DNA of 64,000 nt, from the NCBI GenBank assembly GCA_009192285.1, contig CM018608.1, forward strand, positions 452,201 to 516,200. Reading direction: 5' to 3'. Positions 25,193 through 38,600 of this stretch are shown one piece after another. A program made the position numbers and the translations under genes. Within the stretch, counting starts at the first letter, position 1, and each line of letters opens with the position of its first letter. The notes under the pieces are model-generated. The model ran no database searches. It saw only the letters and a list, made by a program, of their open reading frames with translations, and was not told the DNA's origin. This DNA is from Morchella semilibera (lineage: Eukaryota; Ascomycota; Pezizomycetes; Pezizales; Morchellaceae).

Positions 25193-26229
25193 TGTGGGAG
25201 AGGTGGGTATCGTGGTGGGTTTAGTTTTAGTTACATGTATTTGCGGGGTTGAGGCTCTCTTCTACTTTTTTTTTTTTGGGCGGCGGGGGGTCAATCCTTG
25301 GCCAAGACAGCTTAGAAATGCCTTCGGATGTTCTAGTAATATTTGATGATTATTAAAATATGCCTGCAAGCTTTCGGATATACTTGGATTATAAATAATG
25401 ATTACATGTATTAATTGATATATACAATTGTGAACATCGACCAGGTTAGTGGTGTCTTGGTCCATACATGTATGTAGTGGTGATGCTTGTAACGTGCTGT
25501 AATCATAGCTGAGCACTCGCAGGGCTGAGACACAGATCTTATCCATACAAATTTGGGCTGCTAAACTGATAAAACCCATACAAGATAACATGCACCATGT
25601 TAAAACACCAGAGATAAAGAAATGGGATACCTGACTACATGTATCTAATGACAGAATTCAGTAGTAACATGTGCGGATACCCACTGTTGGGAGAAAGGAA
25701 AAGGGGGGGGGGGTTACATCTTTGCCTATACTGATTTTCAAACTTAAAATATAGCTCTAGCAGTGGCTTTGACTACAGCGTGCCAAATCGAGGGGGAGAA
25801 TCTAAGTACCTATAATGATAGGTTTCGAGACACTTGGTTTGTCAAAATCTATAGCTCATATTATATTACTCGAATCGAGTAAATCGACAAACCCATACCC
25901 CATGACTACCACGTCCACACGTAGCAGAAGAAAAACAAACTCCATATATATAATGTTGAAAGATCGGTGTATCAGATGTAAATTACCCGTAGGTTTCATT
26001 TATTAGTTCGCTAACGTCGCTGTGGTCTACTTTGATCTACTCTAGGCCGTTTTAACTCGCTCCCACTCTTGAAGTTAGCAGTATTGGTGGAGATCACCCG
26101 CTCGAACGGTGTTAAGAGATTTTCTATTCGGACGATCTACTTCGATCTTACAGAATAGTCAATCGAATTTCGGCAAATCGCGCCCATAGACCGCGTGCTG
26201 TTCTTCCCTAGGTGTCTTTAATCCACGTT
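25193..26229. other. SQT1 upstream region, gene-free
   Basis: About 1 kb with four TACATGTA palindromes (25232, 25403, 25465, 25636), the densest group in the window, and an 11-G run near 25704. No coding evidence. Confidence 0.55.
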
Positions 26230-26800
26230 TCTGCCCCGGATTTGAGGACCACATCTATTCCATGGTGGAAGTCTGATCTTCCCCACTTTCAAGGAGTTGC
26301 TGGACGATTTCGATGAGTCCTTTTCTGACTGCATGTGCAGTACCGTGTAACCCCCTTCATCCCTTATCAGAGGTGTCTGCCCCACCTTGGAGGAGCATTT
26401 GAACGATTTTGACAGGTCCTTTTCTGACTGCTGTCTGCTGTCTGCTGTCTGCATGGCTAGATCTACCCAGACGGTACTTGTATTGGAGGGGAGAGAGCTG
26501 CCTACTTTGAAGGAGTATCTGGACGATTCCCGCGAATCCCATTTGAACTGCCTGTCCCGCTTTCTAATGGTAATTTGGGTATCTCGGTATGACCTTGTAT
26601 TACAGTAATGGAAATTGCTCCCCATCCCCAGTTTTTGTGTAAAAGTTGTTCCACTTCTACACTTCTGGTAACTTTCGTGTTACGGAGCAATGTCCTATCA
26701 TAGATGTTGCCAGTAAAGGGCAGTTTTCGCCTACGAGGACCTCCTAGATCTCCTTTGATCACAGTCCAACCAAGCCCCCACAAAAGATCAGAGGGGGCCA
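26230..26800 (-). pseudogene. Eroded ankyrin-repeat gene remnant
   Basis: Read on the minus strand, ankyrin-like helix pairs appear in changing frames with stops between them: TRSVEVEQLLHK (near 26650-26680), GHTEIPKLPLESGTG (near 26550-26590), GFAGIVQILLQS (near 26498-26535), AVRKGPVKIVQMLLQGGADTSDK (about 26360-26430) and AVRKGLIEIVQQLLESGED (about 26275-26330). The spacing of the VQxLL cores is roughly 95-117 bp, near the 99 bp of a 33-residue repeat. Three CTGTCTG-type 7-bp units (about 26431-26455) interrupt it. Known fungal genes with such repeats include NLR-like proteins, but no NACHT motif is visible here. Old and non-functional as it stands. Confidence 0.7.
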
Positions 26801-29018
26801 CGTAAGATTTCTAGCAAGCATCTCACTTAATTCATGATACATTGCGGGAGTTTTAGAGGGCCTATGTAGTAAGTCAGTCGTAATTTCTCTCCATGGGTGT
26901 AGGAATGCCAGAGCAAGTACTGAAGGAAGGAAACCACGTGAGCCTGATATTAAGATCTGACGGCAACAGATCATGGCTAATCTAAAATTAGCATCTTTAG
27001 GGATAGTTCTTCTCGAAAGATACTTGGACAGTACTCGAGACTTCTGATTACAGTGTTTCCATGCAATACAAAGATGTAGTCTTGGCGGTTTTTTGTATGC
27101 AATATTAGTCGTGTTCAAAAACGCTGAGATTGCGAGTATACAATGTGCATGCCTGGATGTTGCGCCTTCTCGCATAGTTTTTCTTTCTGGTGGATACTAT
27201 TCATCCTGCCCATATCGTTCTAGTTCCACAGATACAGCTATTCTCAGCTCGCTGGGGCGAAAGTTCATAAGAATCATGGAGGGATCACCAATCCTAGCTC
27301 AAGTACCCTGCTGTTGCTCTAACTGCGTAGGGCCTTACCTAGTATCATTTGGACAGAAATCTGCGAAGCCTCTCTAGTTCTTTGGAAAGTACGACGCAGG
27401 GTAGCATCCGCTAAGAAAGGTTTAGAAGTCCTAGTGCGGCCTGTTGGTGAAAAGGACACTAATAAATTCTCTCGCCAGTTCAAGAAACAAAGTAATTAAA
27501 GGTTTCGTTCACCTTGGTCACATTCATCTAGAGTGCTAAAATGAAAAGGCCCGCCTGAAGAACTTGGACGCTGTGATCAAGGGGGTACATAATTGGTATA
27601 TAATTGGTGCTTCCCTTTCAGCCCCAGTTCTTTATGAGGATCAATGGTCTTTTCGGGTGGCCTTGGCAAGCGAGATGTTTGACCGGACTAACTAGAATAT
27701 TGATAGACTTCTGACGCTTTGCGTCTGTGTCTCAGGCAGTATATCCAATAGCAATTGATATACTCTAGAAGCCGATGACTGGGGTAGTCAATCACAACAG
27801 AGCTGTGAGTCATATTTGAGCTACTGAGCTGAAGCTTCCCACGAGAGTCCGGGAAATCTACCTTAAGAAAGTTTTCTCTGCTCCAGCTGTACGTCCAACT
27901 TATTATTGCCACCCCGGAGTAAAAATGGAGTTCTCACGTTCAAGGACCTGAACATCAACAGGGGAATGTTTACCAATTCCACAATCACAAAGCAGAAAGA
28001 AATCGGGTTGCTCATTAACCCAATTTTTTTAATTCGGGTTTTTAGAAAAGAAATTCCCGGTATTTGGCTGTCCTCTACCACCAATCACAAGGTGCTTGAG
28101 AGGGGGTATCTTCGAAGCAGGCCATGGTAAAGCTTAATCCCGAATCCATCCCTATATCCATACATTTGTTGCGGCTGGAACCTACCCCACTCGTAGTGGT
28201 GCAGTTCAGGGGAAGCGAAATAGTCGGCTCTGCTAACAGGAGTACTATGAGTCCATGGTATCTCCTTTGTTTCGGTTTCTATTGACCGTATCTGGGACGG
28301 GCCTTGTGCTGTAGAGTGGTCATCATTGTAACTGGTCCGAGGCCCTGAACGAGTGATGAGACATGATCGGCACCGTGGTCTCGGGAGTCATAGTTCACAT
28401 AGCCCGATCCGTTACATTGAAGTCTTATTGAGCCCGCGCTTAATATCTGTGAGTCCGATCGGTACTTGGGTTAGATGTAGGTACATACACTACATGTAGC
28501 TATAGGTAGAGCTGCCTGCGCCCCTAGCAAGGCTGCGGCACGGCCAGCATCTCAGCCTCACGGAAGGGGTATCTAAATTATCGTGGAGTATGTATCTAAA
28601 CTGTAGATACCGCGCACAGGTTAATAAAATTTTAACCCTGTACCTATAGCTACATGCATGGAGCAATCAGAAATCCAAGCAAAGAAGTCTAGATGTTTTA
28701 TATAACTCTGGAAGAGACAAAATAACAAATTTATAGGTGATCAATTGATTGACTCAGAACTGTATGTTCATCGGAGTCACCGTACCCATTCCGGCGGGGT
28801 TGTTGCCCTGCGCCGCTGCTCGCTGCACACCACCACCACGACCAACACCAACACCAAGCAGTACATAAAAGACTCCGAACACCTCTGAACTGTTTTGATA
28901 TCAAGAAGCACGTATCCGTCTTCTCCTTACAAATATTGAGCTCATCCTGCCGTCAGAGCCGCCTTGCCTTACTTCCCTGCCCTCATCTTCATTCCCCCCA
29001 CATACTACCCCACCTCAA
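26801..29018. other. Gene-poor region upstream of TRL1
   Basis: About 2.2 kb. The minus-strand frame 26759-27175 may extend the ankyrin pseudogene but shows no recognisable domain. One TACATGTA palindrome (28491) and a TGACTCA heptamer near 28750 are present. No supported gene. Confidence 0.45.
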
Positions 29019-31467
29019 ATGGCTTCTAATACTCCCCCCTATGTCCCACAAGACCCCATCAAAGTCACAGAAGTGATCAACATTCTCCGTGGCGCTACCA
29101 CGAAAGACGCTAAACGCGGCTACTCCTGCAAACAATCCACGTTCCCAGTCGCCGGTTCCGACCTCTCCGTCGACTCATGGAAGTTTAATGACTGGGAGTA
29201 CAAGAGAAGGGACTTGCCCACCTACGCGCGTGGCCTCTTCACATACCATGATCCAAACACAAATACTGACGAGGTTGTCACTCGTGGCTACGACAAATTC
29301 TTCAACGTAGATGAGGTTCCGCGCACAAAGTGGTCATGGATCGAGAAGAATACCAAAGGGCCCTATGAGGTCACGGTAAAGGAAAACGGGTGTATTATCT
29401 TCATTAGTGGGCTGCCTGACGGGAATCTGCTGGTTTGTAGCAACACTCGACGGGGGCAAGGGGGGATGTGACCCTCTCACATGCAATGACCGGTGAAAGG
29501 TGGGTGGATACGCATCTGGCAAGCGTGGGAAAGAAAAGGAGGGATCTGGCAAAGGCGCTGAGAGATGCAAACATTACGGCGGTCGCTGAGCTATGCGATG
29601 ATAGCTTCGAGGAGCATATTCTGGCCTACGAAGGCGAAAAGGCAGGGCTTTATCTACATGGGATCAATCTGAATCTTCCCGACTTCGCAACGTATCCAGT
29701 GGCGGAGGTCAAGGCCTTTGCGGACAAGTGGGGGTTCAAAGTTGTCGACTCTTTTACAAAGCAGGATGTGGAAAGCCTGAGATTATTCCTGGAGGAGTCT
29801 GCAGAGACGGGTTCATGGGATGGTAGAGACGTGGAGGGCTTTGTGATACGCTGCAAGGCACGATATGGCCCAGAGAATGAGGGGTGGCCTGACTGGTTCT
29901 TCAAGTTCAAGTTTGATGAGCCGTATCTTATGTACCGTCAATGGCGAGAATGCACAAAAGCGATGATTAGAGGCAAGACTCCCAGGATCAAGGACCACGA
30001 GAAGATCACGCAGCACTATCTTGCATTTGCGGCAGACTATTTCAAGGAGAACCCTGAGGCGCAGCAAAAGTACGAGAATAACCATGGCATCATCAGCCTC
30101 CGGAATGCGTTCCTTGCGCACCGAGGCATCAAGGGAAGCGACATCATCAGACAAGAGGCAGAGGACCAAAAATCTGAGCGAGCAAACATCACGGCAAACC
30201 TTTGTCTTGTACCTATCGCGACCATCGGCTGTGGGAAAACTACCCTAGCTGTAGCGCTGGAAAAGCTGTTTGGATGGGGCCATATCCAGAACGACAACAT
30301 TGCTGGGAAGGGGAACCGTGGGGCCACGTTCGCATCCGCAATATCAATGGAGTTCCTTAAGAAGTCTGTTGTCTTCGCCGACAGGAATAATCACCAGAAA
30401 AGAGAGAGGGAGCAGATCTTTAACGATGTTAGCGGCGCTAGTCCTGCTGCTCGTTATGTCGCTCTGCACTATGTCCATGCTCGTCCAGAGGTAGATCCTT
30501 TGGAACTCAGAGAAGCATCAAGCCACCACAGCAGATCGTGTTCTGAATCGCGGAGATAACCACCAGACAATTAATGCAAAGTCGCTTCCTACTCAAGTGC
30601 TAAACGGTATCATGCAGGGTTTCCTCAATAGATTCGAGCCCCTTGATATGCAATCTACCCCAGACGACCAATTCGATTCTTACGTTGACCTTGATCCCCA
30701 GGCTGAGTCGAGAACCAACCTGGAGATTGTTGTCGAATTCCTGAAAAAGACTTACCCCCAAATCATTGATAAGCTTCCCACCTCCGAAGAATACGACGCG
30801 GCTATCCAGGCTGCAATAAGGGACTACTCTGTTGAGCTTCGCCCCAAACAGCAGCCCCAGAAGCAGGTCAGATGCAGCTCCGGATGCAGCCCCAGATGCA
30901 GCCCCGGATGCAGCCCAGAAGCAGCCCCAGGGCAATCAGCAGGGAGCTCAGAAGAAGAAGAAGGGAAAGCCGATTGAATACTTTTCTATCAGCGTCCCCG
31001 CCAGCCAAATCAAAAGCATCGTTGGGGGTGCTTTTGCATTAATACCGGCAGACGATGCTAGTTTCTACAGAGATTTATCCAATAGAGGCCGTATCCAGCC
31101 AGCGTTCCACATCACCCTGATCCATCGCGCCAACTCAAGCGTGAACCCGGAGGTCTGGGGGTCGTACCAGAAAAAGCTGTCAGAGTGCCCGAACGGCAAT
31201 AAAATGGGCGTCACAAAGGTCATTCTCGAGAAGATTGTCTGGAACAAGAGAACAATGGCAATCACTGTAGGCATTCCCGACCAGTCGGTCCTGACCTCTA
31301 ACCCTGTCAACCACATCACGCTGGGAACTTCTTCGCCTGCTGTCAAGCCGAAGGAGTCGAACGACATGCTGAAGGCCTGGAAGGACGGTGGCCAGATGCA
31401 TGAGCTGACTCTTCCTGAGGGAACAGAGGTGGAGGGTGTCATAAATGCTGTGGAGGCGAGATCATAG
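29019..31467 (+). CDS. TRL1: Fungal tRNA ligase (ligase, kinase and cyclic phosphodiesterase domains), frame broken three times
   Basis: Joins tRNA exons after intron removal and, in known fungi, splices HAC1 mRNA in the unfolded-protein response. N-terminal ligase domain with the nucleotidyl lysine in VKENGCIIFIS (about residue 120); central polynucleotide-kinase domain with P-loop TIGCGKTT (about 30226-30245) and FADRNNHQKREREQIFNDV; C-terminal 2H phosphodiesterase with FHITLIH and NHITLG (31107-31125, 31310-31325). No introns are needed. The frame shifts at about 29440 (one base short before CACTCGACGGGG), at about 30490-30520 (one extra) and at about 30866 (one extra G before an Asp-Ala-Ala-Pro repeat). 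Conserved sequence continues on both sides of each shift. As the yeast gene is essential, sequence error is more likely than decay. Confidence 0.92.
30870..30917 (+). repeat. 12-bp coding repeat in TRL1 (Asp-Ala-Ala-Pro units)
   Basis: Four near-identical units of GATGCAGCCCCN encode DAAP in the linker between the kinase and phosphodiesterase domains. The frame slip at about 30866 lies at its left edge. Confidence 0.85.
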
Positions 31468-32652
31468 ATTTGCGTGTTCTGCTTAGGTTTGAAGTTGGGG
31501 GGGGGGGGTGAGCAGGTCCCCCCTAGCTAGTGTCTAGCTTGTTATTTTAGAGATGGGCTTCAAAAATGGAGTTTGGGAAATGTGCATGGCTCATTTATTC
31601 CACTATTTTTTCTTTTCTCGGGGCATCCTAGTCTTGCTCGCTGTAAATCTTTTTTTGTTACTAGCTGTAGCTTCTGTATAATTAGCTGTACCTGTTAGCA
31701 CGGGTGATATCCGGAGTTATTATACTACATGTAGTATTGACTATCTTTCTTGTTGTTACTAGTCAAAAGGTCGGGGTGGGGGCCTACTACCAGGGAATTC
31801 TTTTCTAAGTACTGATAAGAGGTCGCCTCTAAACTCTGGTTTCATTGAATATTGAATATTGAGTGCAGTTGTACTTTGATTACATACAATACCAAAAAGG
31901 AGAGTGGGATCACAAAGAATACGGTATTGGTACAGTGCTCTTCCTCCAGTGCCGGTTTAATTCGGGGTGACCCGATCACCGACTATCACTCGGTCGGCGG
32001 TTCAACCCATTTTTTGTGTTTATCCTGCGAAGAGGACAAGACTTTGACTCCAGTGCAGATGTGCAAGTTCTGTATACCAATAAAATACATTTAGGGCAAT
32101 CAGATACAAGTAAGTATACTGGGCAATAGTCCTATGCACTTTTGACTAACCTCCGGCAGTGACCTCATCGCACAGAAGTCGTGTTATGACGGTATTTTAG
32201 CCCACCAAGTGGAAAGAGGTTATCCCGAAACCTATCATATAATTGATATCTACTTCTCTCTAGTCGTCTGTAGCTATAAAAGGGGTACATTTAGCTGCTA
32301 TACTCTAATAAACCTTGCCCATTTACCCACCGATCGTCGTTCAGGTCACTTGGTGATAATCAGGTTTAACTCTGAACATATATACTCTAGCTTTTTGATA
32401 GAAGACAAGGCCTAGTTGAAAAGACCCGTTCTGTTTGCCTTTAATTCCAATAGAATTCAGGTGTTGCAAATTTACCGGCGAAGCAATCATTCACCCCCGC
32501 CAAGACTGGTTTATTTTCTTTCCACAGAGCCTCAACCCCACAAAGTTTTTTTTTTTTTTCTTCCCTCTCTCACAAGTATTTCTCACCCACCAAACCACCA
32601 AATCACCGCCCATAAGTAGGGCACACACCAAACCGTCTATACAAACATAAGC
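31468..32652. other. Intergenic region between TRL1 and MDN1
   Basis: About 1.2 kb. It contains a G run (31498-31508), one TACATGTA (31726), AT-rich sequence and a T run (32547-32559) close to the MDN1 start. No supported gene. Confidence 0.5.
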
Positions 32653-35600
32653 ATGCAAATAGACAATCCCCCAAACTCTAATTCGAAAAAAAACATACAC
32701 CAAACTATGGACCTGACCGTCTCCGACGCCCATTTCCTCTCCACGGCCTCGGCCCTCCTCCCCCCAGATACAATCGCGCTTCTCAGCACCCCCGCGACCA
32801 GCACTGACCTCTACCTCAGCACGCTCTCACGCCTCTCACTACGCCCCGACCTGACCGCACCCGTCTTTGCGGCCTACGAGCCACTGTTCCCCGACCTCTG
32901 TGTCCGCTGGCGCGGCGCCGCAACGGCGCGCGAGGTCGCCGGTGCGTTTGCGAGGGTTCTGCCTGTGGCTCCCTATCTGGCTGGTGTGGCGGAGGAGCTC
33001 TTGTGTGATGGGTTAGCGTTGGAGGAAGAGGAGGGAGATTTGGAGGAATTGCTGCTGTCGCTATGGAGGTTATTGACGTTTAGGAGGGAGAGCTTTGTGG
33101 GGCTGGTATCGGTGGAGAGTGTGGCAGCGCTATTGAAGAGTGAGGTGCGAGCGGTGAGGTATTTGGCTGTCAGGATTGTGTGCATTTACCTGAGGGCCTC
33201 AGATGCAGCGAGAGAAAAGATGTTTGAGCAGTATGGAGTTGGGAATGGGACGGAGGAGAAGGTAATTGGGACCTGGGAGGGCCAGGAGGTGGATTATGGG
33301 TTTTTAGTGCAAGTTCCCCTCTTCCTTTTCCTCTTTTTTTCATTTCAATTGTCTCTACAGATTGACTAACTGCTGGGAGAAAAACTATACAGTCTTTTGG
33401 AGGGAAAACGTCTCGAAAAACTATCCCAAGAAGTCCAGGTCATAAAAACACAAATCCTCTCACCACAAAACACATCACAGAGGAGAATAATCCCTACAGA
33501 CGCATTGTCACCATTCACCGCAGACCTCTGCGGAATATTGACACCCCGCCTCCGTGGCCCCCCCTCTACACCATCAAAGATAATCGATACTCCCACAACC
33601 CGTCACAATATCCATGCCACGGCTCTCTCTCTCCGCTCCTCCTCCTCCTCCCCAACCCTCATCACCGGGCCCGCTGGCTCCGGAAAGACATTTCTCGTCC
33701 ACCAGATCGCCCACACACTAAATACCTTAGATACATTAATCTCGATTCATCTCGGCGACCAGACGGACGCAAAGCTCCTTGTGGGGGCTTACACCACTGC
33801 AGACACTCCCGGCTCTTTCGAATGGCGTCCAGGCGTCTTGACGACTGCAGTCAAAGAGGGCAGATGGGTCCTCGTCGAAGACATTGACAAGGCACCAACA
33901 GAGGTCCTATCGGTCCTCCTCCCGCTTATGGAGCGCGGCGAACTGGTAATCCCGAGTCGCGGGGAGACTGTAGTTGCTGCGCGCGGGTTCCGTCTTATAG
34001 CCACCATGAGGACCGCCGCCGCCAGTAATAATAACAACGCAAAACAGGGCTCCTCCCTGCACATCCTTGGTAGCCGCCTCTGGGACCGTGTGGATTACAA
34101 GTCGCCAGATGAAGAAGAGCTACTCACGATTATCACTGCGCGCTTCCCGGCGCTGATAGCTGTGGCGCCATCGCTGTTGAGGGTTTACAACACCATCCAG
34201 CACCTATACCGCGAGCCCTCGTTCTTTGCGCTCAGCAAGACGTCCCTGGGACGCCAGATTTCCCTGAGGGACCTGATAAAATGGGTCACCAGGATCGACG
34301 CATTGTTCTCCTCCGCCGGGTCTAACGGCGAGGTCATCCCCGACGGACTATACGACGATATCTTCATGGAGGCTGTAGACTGCTTCGCCGGGTCGCTCCA
34401 GACACTTGATGCGCGCCATCTCGTGGTCCGGAAGATTGCAGAAGAGATGATGATCCCGCCGCAGCGAGTAGACCTATTCCTCAACGGCCACATCCCGGGC
34501 TACAACGCCACCGACAAGACCCTCGCCATCGGCCGCGCGAGGCTCAAAAGACGGAAACGCAGCAAGAGAGTACAGGTGCAGAAACGGCCGTTCGCGACAA
34601 CAAACCACGCCCTGCGCCTCCTGGAGCAGGTGGGTGTTGCGGTCCGTGGTGGTGAGCCGGTGCTGCTGGTTGGAGAGACGGGGACGGGGAAGACGACGGT
34701 CGTGCAGCAGATGGCGGACCTGCTGGGCTACAACCTCACGGTCATGAACCTGTCGCAGCAGACGGAGAGCGGCGATCTGCTGGGCGGGTATAAGCCGGTG
34801 GATGTACGTACGCTTGCGGTCCCACTGAAAGAGGTCTTTGAGGAGCTGTTTGAAAAGACTTTCTCGATGAAGCGGAATAAGCGCTTCTTGGAGGTCCTGG
34901 GCAAGTGCTGGAGTAAGCAGCAGTGGAATAGGGTCATCACACTATGGGGCGAGGCCGTGAAAATGGCGGACCAGTTCTTTTCCGCACCGACACCGGAGGC
35001 CAACAAGGAGGGTGAGGAGGGGGAGAATCAGCCAAAGAAGAAGAGAAAGCTAGACTCGATGGATAGGCCTGCTCTTCAAGCACAATGGACACAATTTTCG
35101 GGCGATGTTGCGACGCTGGAGCGACAGAGCTCGCAGATCAGTAAGAGCTTTGCGTTCAGCTTCGTGGAGGGAAGTCTGGTCAAGGCCGCGCGAAACGGCG
35201 ACTGGGTACTTCTCGACGAGATCAATCTGGCGGCCCCGGACACGCTCGAGAGCATTGCAGATCTACTCAAGGACGGAAAGGACGGCGATGTCAGGAGCAT
35301 CTTGCTTTCGGAGAAGGGCGATGTGGAGAGAGTGAAGGCGCACCCGGATTTCCGTATCTTTGCGTGCATGAACCCGGCCACCGACGTTGGCAAACGCGAT
35401 CTTCCGAGCGGACTACGCAGCAGGTTCACAGAGCTGTATGTTGTCTCCCCGGACCAGGATCTTGGGAACCTGTTGGCGATCGTGCGGGAGTATCTCGGAC
35501 CAATTATTTCCGGGGACGAGAGGGCCGTATCGGACGTTGCGGGTCTCTACCTGGAGGCAAAGAAGCTATCGGAGGGGCAACGACTCGTGGACGGCGCAAA

Positions 35601-38600
35601 CCAGCGGCCGCATTTCAGCATGAGAACGCTCACAAGGACGCTCAGCTACGTGGTTGAGATCGCGGGGGTCTACGGTCTGCGCAGAAGTCTGTATGAGGGC
35701 TTCTGCATGAGCTTCCTGACCCTCCTCGACCGCACCTCTGAGGCCGTGCTGCTGCCCGTTATTGAAAAGTCCATTCTCGGGAACCAGCGCAACGTGCGGA
35801 GCCTTGTCTCGCAGATCCCCCGGCGACCCGTCGGCGCGGAGGAAGATTATGTGCAGTTCAAGCATTACTGGATGGCGCGCGGAACGCAGGAGGTCGAGGA
35901 GCAGCCGCACTATATCATCACGCCGTTTGTCGAGCGGAACATGCTCAACCTTGTGCGCGCCACTGCCACCCGCCGCTTCCCCGTCCTCATCCAAGGGCCC
36001 ACGTCCAGCGGGAAGACGAGCATGATTGAGTATCTGGCAAAGCGTACCGGACACAAGTTTGTCAGGATAAACAACCACGAGCACACGGACCTACAGGAAT
36101 ATCTGGGCAGCTATGTATCGGATAACACTGGCACCCTGCGCTTCCAGGAGGGGATCTTGGTCGAGGCGCTGAGGAAGGGGTACTGGATTGTTCTCGATGA
36201 GCTCAACTTGGCGCCTACAGACGTTCTCGAGGCCCTCAACAGACTGCTCGATGATAACCGGGAGCTCATGATCCCGGAAACACAGGAGGTCGTGAGGCCG
36301 CACAAGGAGTTTATGCTGTTTGCTACGCAGAACCCGCCCGGTCTGTACGGGGGGCGGAAGGTGCTCAGCAGAGCGTTCAGGAACAGGTTTTTGGAGCTGC
36401 ATTTCGACGATATCCCAGAGGAGGAGCTGGAAACGATCCTACGGGAGCGGTGCGGAATCGCGCCAAGCTATTGCACCAAGATTGTAAAGGTCTACAAGGT
36501 GAGTGATATTCCATGACGCTGGTGTTGGGGATTGCATTGATTTGACTTTTGATGCAGGAACTATCGGTGCTGCGGCAGTCGAGCAGGCTGTTTGAGCAGA
36601 AGAACAGCTTTGCGACGCTGCGTGATCTGTTCCGGTGGGCGAATCGCGAGGCTGTCGGATATCAGCAGCTCGCAGACAATGGGTATATGCTCCTCGCGGA
36701 GCGGGTGCGGAAAGGGGACGAGAAGCTGGCGGTGAAGAAGGTTATCGAGGAGGTGATGAGGGTCAAGATCGATGAGAGCGCGCTCTACTCGCCCGAGTCG
36801 ACTCCAGAGTACCAGCTCGTTATGAAACTTGAGAGCGAAGTGGTTTGGACCAAGGCGATGCGTAGACTCTACTCGCTGGTTGCGCACTCGCTCAGAAACA
36901 ATGAACCGGTCCTGCTGGTGGGTGAGACTGGGTGCGGTAAGACGACGGTCGTGCAGTTGCTTGCGGAGGCGTTCGGGAAAACGTTGAATATCGTCAATGC
37001 TCACCAGAATACGGAGACTGGAGATATTATTGGTGCCCAGAGGCCGATCAGGAACCGCACTGCTTACACGGCGCAACTGGTGGAGGATCTTTTGGCGGTT
37101 GTTCGTGACCATTCCTCCTTGATTGCTGCTGATGGCCATGGTGCCGATTTGCCAACGCTTCTCGAGGCCTATTCGAAACTGGACAAGCAGACTTTGAAGG
37201 ATATCCCGGAGGATCTTAGGTCCCGAATTGAGCTCAACCGTATAAGAGTGAAAGCCCTGTTTGAGTGGAGCGATGGAAGTCTCATACAGGCCATGAAGGA
37301 GGGGCAGTTTTTCCTACTCGACGAGATCTCGCTCGCGGATGATTCTGTCCTCGAACGGCTCAACAGTGTGCTTGAACCCCAACGTGGGATTTTACTCGCC
37401 GAGAAGGGCCCTGAAGGGTCTTCAGTCACTGCCGCAGACGGCTTCCAGTTCCTAGCCACGATGAACCCCGGCGGAGACTACGGAAAGAAGGAGCTCTCCC
37501 CCGCCCTACGCAACCGCTTCACCGAGATCTGGGTGCCTTCAATGTCAGACTATGAGGACGTTCTTCAGATTGTGCGCGCAAAGCTGGCGCCGTTTGCCCT
37601 GCAGTTTGCGGAGACCATCGTAAGGTTTGCGCAGTGGTTCTCGGAGACCTACCATTTTGCTTCCTCGACAATCTCGATCCGTGACGTCCTGGCGTGGGCG
37701 AGGTTTGTAAATATGTGTGACCCGCAGAATACGGCGTTTGGGCTGCTTCATGGCGCGGCGTTGGTCTTTATTGATGGACTGGGCGCGAACCCGTCGGCGG
37801 TCTTGATGTCTACGGCCGCCGAGGATCTGGTCAAGGAGAAGAGAAGGTGTATTTTGAAATTGTCTGAGCTGGCTGACGGTCTTTATGATTTGGCTTCTGT
37901 CTATGACCAACCGTTTACTATGGATCTTGATGATTCTACTCTGCGTCTCGGAGGCTTTTCTCTTCCAAGGAGGATTGACTCTGTAGTAGACGTCTCTTTC
38001 AACCTCGAGGCACCGACCACCGGCATCAATGCCATGAGAGTTGTCCGCGCGATGCAGCTCCGGAAACCAATATTGCTAGAGGGCAGTCCCGGTGTCGGAA
38101 AGACCAGTCTAATCTCTGCCCTTGCCGCGGCGTCCGGAAACCCTCTCACCCGCATCAACCTGTCCGAGCAGACTGATCTCATGGACCTCTTTGGCTCAGA
38201 CGTCCCCGTCGAAGGAGGGCAGAGCGGCGAATTCGCCTGGAGAGACGCACCCTTCCTGCAGCAATGCAGCGGGGACACTGGGTGCTCCTCGACGAGATGA
38301 ACCTGGCGTCCCAGTCTGTGCTCGAGGGACTGAACGCATGTCTGGACCACCGCGGGGAGGCCTACATCTCCGAGCTGGACCGAACCTTCAAGTGCCACCC
38401 GGACTTTTGCGTCTTTGCCGCGCAGAACCCGCACCATCAGGGAGGCGGCAGGAAGGGTCTCCCGGCATCGTTCGTCAACCGCTTCACGGTGGTATATGTC
38501 GACACGCTCAACATGGAGGACCTACAGCTGATTGCGACCCGACTGTACCCCAATATCCCGCAGGACGAGGTGGAGAAGGTGATCAAGTTTGTGGTTCTTC

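Noticed and set aside
26759-27175. Minus-strand frame of 138 codons as part of the ankyrin gene
   Set aside because: No repeat or NACHT-like motif seen, so it was not included in the pseudogene call.
30867-30913. Possible 47-nt intron in TRL1 (GTCAGA...CAG) to explain the third frame change
   Set aside because: None of the CAG ends in the repeat gives the needed phase, and it would remove coding repeats of regular unit length.
31955-32015. tRNA-like B-box (GGTTCAACCC) near 31999
   Set aside because: No matching A box at the right spacing and no acceptor-stem pairing.
33301-33392. GT donor (GTGCAA at 33307) for MDN1 intron 1
   Set aside because: It gives the wrong phase; the overlapping GCAAGT donor two bases on keeps VLLEGKRLEKL in frame.
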